A DNA stretch of 64,000 nucleotides. Origin: Pochonia chlamydosporia 170. Lineage: Eukaryota; Ascomycota; Sordariomycetes; Hypocreales; Clavicipitaceae. The DNA is taken from assembly GCF_001653235.2 (NCBI RefSeq), contig NC_035796.1, positions 2,604,001-2,668,000 of the forward strand, in the 5' to 3' direction. The stretch's first letter is position 1; each line of letters starts with the position of its first letter. Shown one piece after another: positions 58,416 through 64,000 of this stretch. The notes beneath the pieces are model-generated. The model made no database searches. It was not told the DNA's origin and saw only the letters and a program-made list of their open reading frames with translations. The translations under genes were made by a program, and so were the position numbers.

Positions 58416-59743
58416 ATGACAGAAATACTACACAATGCCCCCATTGTCCTGGACAATGGTTCAGGAACCATCCGCGCTGGATTCGCTGGTGATGATCTGC
58501 CAAAGTGCTTCTTCCCCTCGTGGGTTGGCCGACCAAAGCATCTTAGAGTGCTGGCTGGCGCTCTAGAAGGAGATGTGTTTATTGGTCAAAAGGCTGCTAG
58601 TGAGCTGAGAGGCCTGCTCAAGATTCATTATCCTTTAGAGCATGGGATTGTTACAGATTGGGACGACATGGAACGGATATGGGAATATGTGTACGGCGAG
58701 GGCCTGAAGACTCTAAGCGAAGAGGTGAGCTATCACAACATGCGATGCTATGCGAGCAGCGGCAGGATTGGTTTTCTAACGAGGCGTAGCATCCTGTTTT
58801 GTTGACTGAGCCCCCTTTGAATCCTCGAAGCAACCGGGATACCGCTGCGCAGATCCTTTTCGAAACGTTCAACGTTCCTGCCTTGCACACATCGATTCAA
58901 GCAATATTGTCATTATATGCCAGCGGCCGAACGACTGGAATCGTGCTGGACGCAGGCGACGGCGTGTCACATGCAGTTCCGGTGTACGAAGGCTTTGCCA
59001 TGCCGAGCAGCATCCGGCGAATCGATGTAGCTGGACGTGATGTGACGGAGCACCTGCAAACACTGTTACGGAAGAGTGGTTACGTCTTCCACACGAGTGC
59101 AGAGAAGGAAGTGGTGAGACTGATCAAGGAGAGCGTGTCATATGTGGCGCTGGACCCGAGAAAAGAGGAGAGGGACTGGATTGGCGTGAAGCCGAATGAG
59201 AGCAAGTTTGCAGAGTACGTGTTGCCGGATGGACACAAGCTGAAGGTGAGTAAATCTGGATTAGGAGGGCACAATACCTTGTGACCTGTAAACTAACAGG
59301 AGCAGATTGGTCAAGAGCGATTCCGGGCGCCGGAGATCTTGTTCGACCCCGAGCTCATCGGCCTCGAGTATCCCGGCGTACACCAAATCGTAGTTGATGC
59401 CATCAACAGGACAGATTTGGACCTGCGAAAATCGTTGTACGGCAACATTGTGTTGTCGGGCGGCAGCACGATGATCAAGGGCTTTGGAGACAGGTTGCTT
59501 ACGGAGCTGCAGAAGCTGGCAGTTAAGGACATGAGGATCAAGATTTTTGCACCGCCGGAGCGAAAGTACTCGACGTGGATTGGTGGCAGTATTCTTGCTG
59601 GGCTGAGTACATTCCGCAAGGTAAGCTGTTTGCATATATGTCTATATTTTTATGGTACTGCATACTGACTGTGATTTCAGATGTGGGTGAGCGTTGACGA
59701 CTGGCACGAGAATCCGGATATTATTCACACCAAGTTTACTTGA
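58416..59743 (+). CDS. ro-4: Actin-related protein Arp1 (centractin)
   Basis: Forms the short filament of dynactin, which links cargo to cytoplasmic dynein; the Neurospora orthologue is ro-4. Exons 58416-58724, 58790-59245, 59306-59620 and 59681-59743, introns 65, 60 and 60 nt, product 380 residues. Actin-fold signatures are present: phosphate loop [18 protein letters not shown], the [14 protein letters not shown] helix, hinge block [20 protein letters not shown], and [19 protein letters not shown]. The ending [20 protein letters not shown] replaces the actin C-terminus. The lack of classic actin sites and the residues around the phosphate loop mark it as Arp1 rather than actin. ATG 58416 gives the normal N-terminus; the upstream open frame is leader. 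Confidence 0.95.
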
Positions 59744-60317
59744 GCAGGCATGCGCGTTTAGCAGTCATCATTTGTATTAAGATGGAGCCATGTAGGACTT
59801 GTCGTGCAGGATGAGGAGGGTGAGGGAATGGAAGTGTACGAGAGACGGAGGCGGAGTTGGGGCATGTCTGATAGAGCAGCTAATGATACCCTGATGGCGA
59901 CGAGTGTGTGCATTTCGTATGCGGTTGGCTGCACATGATGTCTTGCTTGTGTGAAAAGTTATGGCTTACATGGTGAATCTGAATATGGAGCGTCTTTACA
60001 CAGATGGTCACAACGCCACGCACAACATCACAGACATCAAATCGCTGGCGCAAAACGCACGTTGAAAAAGTCAATTCATGAGACTCATAACAGATGATAC
60101 AATACACACCGCAGTAGCGGGGGAGGGTATAATAAAAGTTCACCAGATGCAAATATGCGCGCTGCGTATGCTCTGAGGTCCCCCACAAAACGCCATTCGC
60201 TAACAAAGTAATTCGACCGAAAACACTTTTCCCCAAATAAAACAACGACCATGCCAAGGCAGCACGCTCAAAATACACCAGCAGACTCAAAAATTGCCTC
60301 GCTCTGCAAAGCACAGT
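59744..60317. other. Convergent 3' intergenic region
   Basis: Between arp1 and the DUF3602 gene. Nothing supported. Confidence 0.5.
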
Positions 60318-60728
60318 CTACTCCCGTCCCAAAGAGGTGACCCGACCCCACAGTTTGGCCGTGGAGCTCATGCTGCTTCGCACGCTCGACCCAGAGGACG
60401 AGGCATCGCTCTCCTTGCGGCGATAGACGTTGCCCGCGCCGCCGCGGCCGCAGTAGCCGACGGAGGGGGTATCGCGGGCGGCAGCGTGGCGGACAGCGTC
60501 CTCGAGGGAGAGTGCTGGCGGTGGTCTCTCGGAGGCAGAGTGGGCGTTTCCAGCGCCGCCGATGCCGCTGAAGAAGCGGGTTGAGCTGGCACGGGGTTGA
60601 GAGGACGTGGAGGAGATTGTGGTTGTTGTGGGAGTTGAGGGCCCGCGGTAGACGTTGCCTGCGCCGCCGCGGCCGCAGCGGGTGTAGGAAGTTGTGGAGG
60701 GGGCGGGCTCGGTGACGAGGTAGGTCAT
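60318..60728 (-). CDS. DUF3602 (GRGGAGN-repeat) protein, Par32/Amu1-like
   Basis: Single exon of 136 residues from ATG 60728 (MTYLVTEPAPS). An upstream in-frame ATG at 60935 adds a hydrophobic, His-rich leader that looks like 5' UTR. Three copies of the DUF3602 repeat are visible: CGRGGAGNVYR at residues 18-28, GIGGAGNAHS at 55-64 and CGRGGAGNVYR at 93-103. Ser/Thr-rich spacers lie between them. Yeast Par32/Amu1, with the same repeats, is a phosphoprotein that inhibits ammonium transporters when TORC1 is low. Whether this protein does the same is inference. No signal peptide or membrane segment. Confidence 0.85.
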   Translation of the reverse strand: MTYLVTEPAPSTTSYTRCGRGGAGNVYRGPSTPTTTTISSTSSQPRASSTRFFSGIGGAGNAHSASERPPPALSLEDAVRHAAARDTPSVGYCGRGGAGNVYRRKESDASSSGSSVRSSMSSTAKLWGRVTSLGRE

Positions 60729-63621
60729 TTTGAATCTGATGTGATTCTGGTTTTGACTCTGGTGTTGAGTGTGGTGTGACTGATATGAGCGTGGTGCGTG
60801 AGTGTGATGTATTGTACTCGAGTACAGATCGAGGTGAATTAGACCACAATCGCAACAGAAACAACGGCTAGCAAACTCGATGAAGATGAAGATCAATTTG
60901 AACAGGACAATAAGTATGGATGGATAGATGAACACCTGAGCTGCGCAAGCTGGGCAAGCTCACTTATAACATCACACACACTCCATCCTCCCTCGCTCCA
61001 CCTCCCGTCCGGTCTCAAGGTCACCAGACCATACATCCCCAAGGCGTCAGGAAAGAAAAAAAAAATTGCAAAAAATGGCCACTAAAACGCTTGGCCTGCT
61101 TCCCCACGTTTCCAAAGCGGCTTCAAAAGTGGATTCAGTCCTTGCCATGGACGAGTTGCCATGCAAGAAGTGAGGTGGCTTGCCTCGTCACGCGGAGACG
61201 TGGGACTCGACTCTTGTGTTTCTCTGGTATTTTTTTTGCTGTCCAGATGTCTCGGTTGCCCCTCTTTGTTTTGCAGGCTGCGTCCAGTGGCATGCTGCAA
61301 TTGAGGGGGGATGCAGTTCTCATTACCCCATCGAAATGGGGCCTGGCCCAGCGTCTTGGCGGGAGGAGTGGAAGTGGCGCCTTCGTTATTGAAGGAGCTT
61401 GAGCTGGGAGGATTTGGGGAGCTGCTTGGGGATTAGCGCCATCTAAATTAAAAGTTTCTTCTCAGATGACCAGATTTGCCTGGCCCTGCCCTGGTTACGG
61501 ACGGCCGCAGGCTGTTGCCACGTTCAATCATTGATGGCTCCTGGTCTCCTGTCCCTGTCCCGCTGTGCATCACTTTGGAAATGGCAAATGCCAACATTGA
61601 ACGTTGCATGACGACAACCTGCACAGCTTTTGCTCTCATTGCACAGCTTCAAGTAACGTTTGGGCTAATATCCGTACCAGGTGGTGCAATTGCATCATTT
61701 CGTGTTCCCAGCGGCCCCCAGAGTATCAGGCTCCAGTACTGTCAACAGCACATTGTGCAATCCAATGCCCGCATCACCAAATCTCAAATGGACCAGACTT
61801 GACTTGACATCTGGAAACCTGCAACAGCCAGCATCCCTCAATGACAAGTCATGCCAAGAATGAAAATCTGTAGCTGCCTTGCAAGCGGGTAAGCCGACAC
61901 AAGGCCAGCTAGCTCATGGGTAGAAATTTTCCTTTAATGTCTCGCCAAGTTCTTGTGACCTGAGCGTTTTTGCCGCCGAAATGCAGGTTTTGCATCGTCG
62001 GCGCCTCCCGATGGTCTCAAATTCGACTGGACACGAATCGAGTGGGCCAGCCAAGTGCAGCGCAGTGCAGCGCAGTGCAGTGCCACAAAGTCAAACACCG
62101 ACGTGCTCAAATTGGTTGGATTCTAGAGCTTGACAGTGAGGATGAGCTTCGAGAGCCAAGCTTGGCCCATGCGATGTCGTGAATTGTTTCAAGGACCAGA
62201 CGTCTTGGCAAGCTTCAGTTTAGGCAGCATTCTTCCATGTGAATTCCGTGTTAGGACTACCGGCAGCTCATGGTGGCCTTGGGTCGGCAGTTCGACATTG
62301 AGGACGTGGCCGTTGCCCAACTTGGTACTGCACTGTATCACATATCACGCAAATAAACATGTCGTGCCATACTGTGAGGTGTGAGTGCAGACTTGGCTGG
62401 CGACTTCATTTTGCCAAACATGGAGAATACTCCAAAATGTCGTTGACAGAGACCTAAGCATTTGATAGCTTCACTCTTGACCATCTTCACCAACCACTAG
62501 ATGGGCCGGGTCAAAATCGCACACTAAATGTCCACAGCTACGATGCGCTCAAAAGGGTTGAATCAATTAGTTGCAAAATTTACAGTACTGTTCCCACTCA
62601 TGTGCAATATTTCGTCATACATACCTACCTAGGTACCTAGGTAGGTAGTAAAGATTGCATTGCTGCCAACAGGAAATAACCTGGCTGTAGGGTATGCTAC
62701 GGCCTGACACTGCCCTTAGATTGCAACCCCACGAGACATAGGTAGTGGACATTGTGTACGTGGTGTAGAGTCTGATTTGGACGATGATGCACTTGACACT
62801 TAGAAACTGATAGTTAAAAAAACAGGTGAAGTGGATCCCAAATTGGCACAAAGGTGGCCTGCCACAATCTTTCGCAGCTTGTGCAGTCTCCATTACCATC
62901 CAACCTGTTGCACATCTTGATATCAAAGCGGTTTATTACCCAAAATTCTCAACGTCAGATTTAACAACCGTCTGTAGTCACATGTCCCCTGTTCCTTGCT
63001 CACATCAAACTCAAACCAAGGTTGAGTTATACCAAAAGAACCAGCCCACAAGAACTCCATCAAGCAGAACAAAAGCTGACTCGGGCTGGAGATGTTGCAA
63101 CTCTTATATGCGAAGCTGGAGCCGAAAGCAGCTGACGGCTTCACCATCTCACGAATATCTCACGTCACAATCTTGCCTCCACTGGCCTTATAGCTTCACA
63201 TCGACTGTGTTTTCGCAAGTCGTTTAACGTGTTGTATTACAATAAGAAAGCTGCGCTACATTTGCATACAGTAGATTCAATGTCTCATTCCTTGAGCACA
63301 TAACGACCGTACCTCTTCAAACGACTCTTGTAGAGCCGCATAGAGATACCCCAAGTTTACTATCCACCCCCCTTACGACCATCATCAAACAAGAGCGGTA
63401 TCAAAGAAGAGAAAAAGAGACAAATGGTGCTGCCGTGTTCCCAAATCCTATCCCCCAACGCCGAAAATTCACTCGCCACCTCCCCAAATCCATAAACAAG
63501 TGGTCATGAACCGGTCCCTTGCGGCCATGCGGTAGCATGTCGAATCCATGGCCGGCCAACACACGACTTAAACTCGGTCGACACGTCGTGCTTCTCGTTC
63601 GCTCTGTATACTTGCACCCAA
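60729..63621. other. Gene-poor intergenic region
   Basis: 2.9 kb. Short frames only. Contains overlapping TACCTAGGTA copies at 62626-62643. Confidence 0.5.
62626..62643. repeat. Two overlapping TACCTAGGTA palindromes
   Basis: Two perfect cores overlap by two bases and are flanked by further CTACC/GGTAG units, giving an alternating palindromic tract from about 62622 to 62649. Confidence 0.85.
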
Positions 63622-64000
63622 TTAAGCACCTACGCTCATCCAACCAAAGACACCACATGCCGACCCAAGAACCAGGAAAGTGAGAATGCCAGCACCAGCC
63701 TTGTCGGCAGTCGTGATGGGCTTGACCTTCTTGAGAGCATTGTCGCCGCCACCACCAGCGTTGGGATTACCCTTGGACGTGCCACCGTCCTTCTCAGTCA
63801 TAGGTGCCTTGGCGGCAGGAATGAGAAGGGACATAACGGCTGAGAGGGCTGCCATCTCTTGGCCAGCGCCAGTCTTGCCATCGTAGACACCACTAGCCCA
63901 CTTGAAGCCACACTGTCTTCCCAATGCGGCACCAGTACATTGCTTAATTGCAGCCTGAGCAGAAGTCTTCAGAACCGGTCGAATCGTCTCGGCAGTGTAG
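63622..64000 (-). CDS. GH76 (Dcw1/Dfg5-type) mannanase-like GPI protein, C-terminal part
   Basis: The last 126 codons, ending at TAG/TAA-side stop 63622, with the 5' end outside the window. The segment RPVLKTSAQAAIKQCTG followed by GRQCGFKWASG and a YDGKTGAGQEM block is the C-terminal end of fungal alpha-1,6-mannanases of family GH76, which trim GPI mannose to attach proteins to the wall. A Gly/Asn-rich spacer (NPNAGGGG) follows, then a C-terminal hydrophobic helix (AGAGILTFLVLGSACGVFGW) that looks like a GPI-attachment signal. The catalytic residues are in the missing part. The end is consistent with a cell-surface protein. Confidence 0.85.
   Translation of the reverse strand, partial: YTAETIRPVLKTSAQAAIKQCTGAALGRQCGFKWASGVYDGKTGAGQEMAALSAVMSLLIPAAKAPMTEKDGGTSKGNPNAGGGGDNALKKVKPITTADKAGAGILTFLVLGSACGVFGWMSVGA

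Overview
The window is nuclear DNA of a filamentous ascomycete (Pezizomycotina). A sordariomycete, probably Hypocreales, is my best guess. The evidence is: many 44-106 nt introns with GTAAGT-type donors, CTAAC/CTGAC branch sites and YAG acceptors; a septation kinase with the long C-terminal half of the SepH type; a 380-residue Arp1; an ICE2-family protein; an APSES/ankyrin Mbp1; a DUF3602 'GRGGAGN' protein; and intergenic TACCTAGGTA palindromes. No bacterial operon, CRISPR array, rRNA, convincing tRNA or intact transposon was seen.

Layout. 1-145 is the tail of a VAP/Scs2-like tail-anchored protein (+). 733-1951 is a sphingolipid delta-4 desaturase (-). 3465-4741 is an unknown protein with a CDxxCGxCG tail (-). 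5345-5984 is a C2H2 zinc-finger gene with no resolved start (+). 7372-9428 is an extraordinary micro-exon gene (+). 10140-10931 is a DUF218-like protein (+). 11037-12080 is an alpha/beta hydrolase (-). 12941-14293 is ICE2 (-). 17955-19609 is an AAAP amino-acid transporter (+). 20306-22219 is a folylpolyglutamate/dihydrofolate-synthase family protein with a coiled-coil tail (-). 23151-25030 and 25926-26471 are proteins of unknown function (+). 28965-34021 is the ten-exon SepH kinase (+). 35350-37110 is a Q-rich protein (-). A gene-poor 10 kb holds one tiny Cys-tailed gene (44310-44577). 47144-48073 is a single-pass membrane protein (-). A gene-poor 7 kb follows. 55154-57533 is Mbp1 (-), divergent from Arp1 at 58416-59743 (+). 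60318-60728 is DUF3602 (-). 63622-64000 is the C-terminus of a GH76 mannanase-like GPI protein (-).

The most remarkable object is 7372-9428. One ordinary first exon encodes a signal peptide and propeptide ending in a Lys-Arg (Kex2) site. It is followed by 31 internal exons, 29 of them exactly 3 nt, one 6 nt and one 12 nt, and then a terminal exon. The 32 introns are 48-75 nt, all in phase 0, and each has a good donor and acceptor. The micro-exons read in order without a stop and give a 68-residue preproprotein whose mature part has eight cysteines in a knottin-like spacing. Roughly one amino acid is encoded per exon. Because each exon is a whole number of codons, skipping any of them would keep the frame, so the locus could in principle make many peptide variants.

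Most other genes are conserved housekeeping or cell-biology genes (septation kinase, dynactin Arp1, G1/S factor, ER morphology, sphingolipid desaturation, cell-wall mannan processing). They do not form a pathway cluster.
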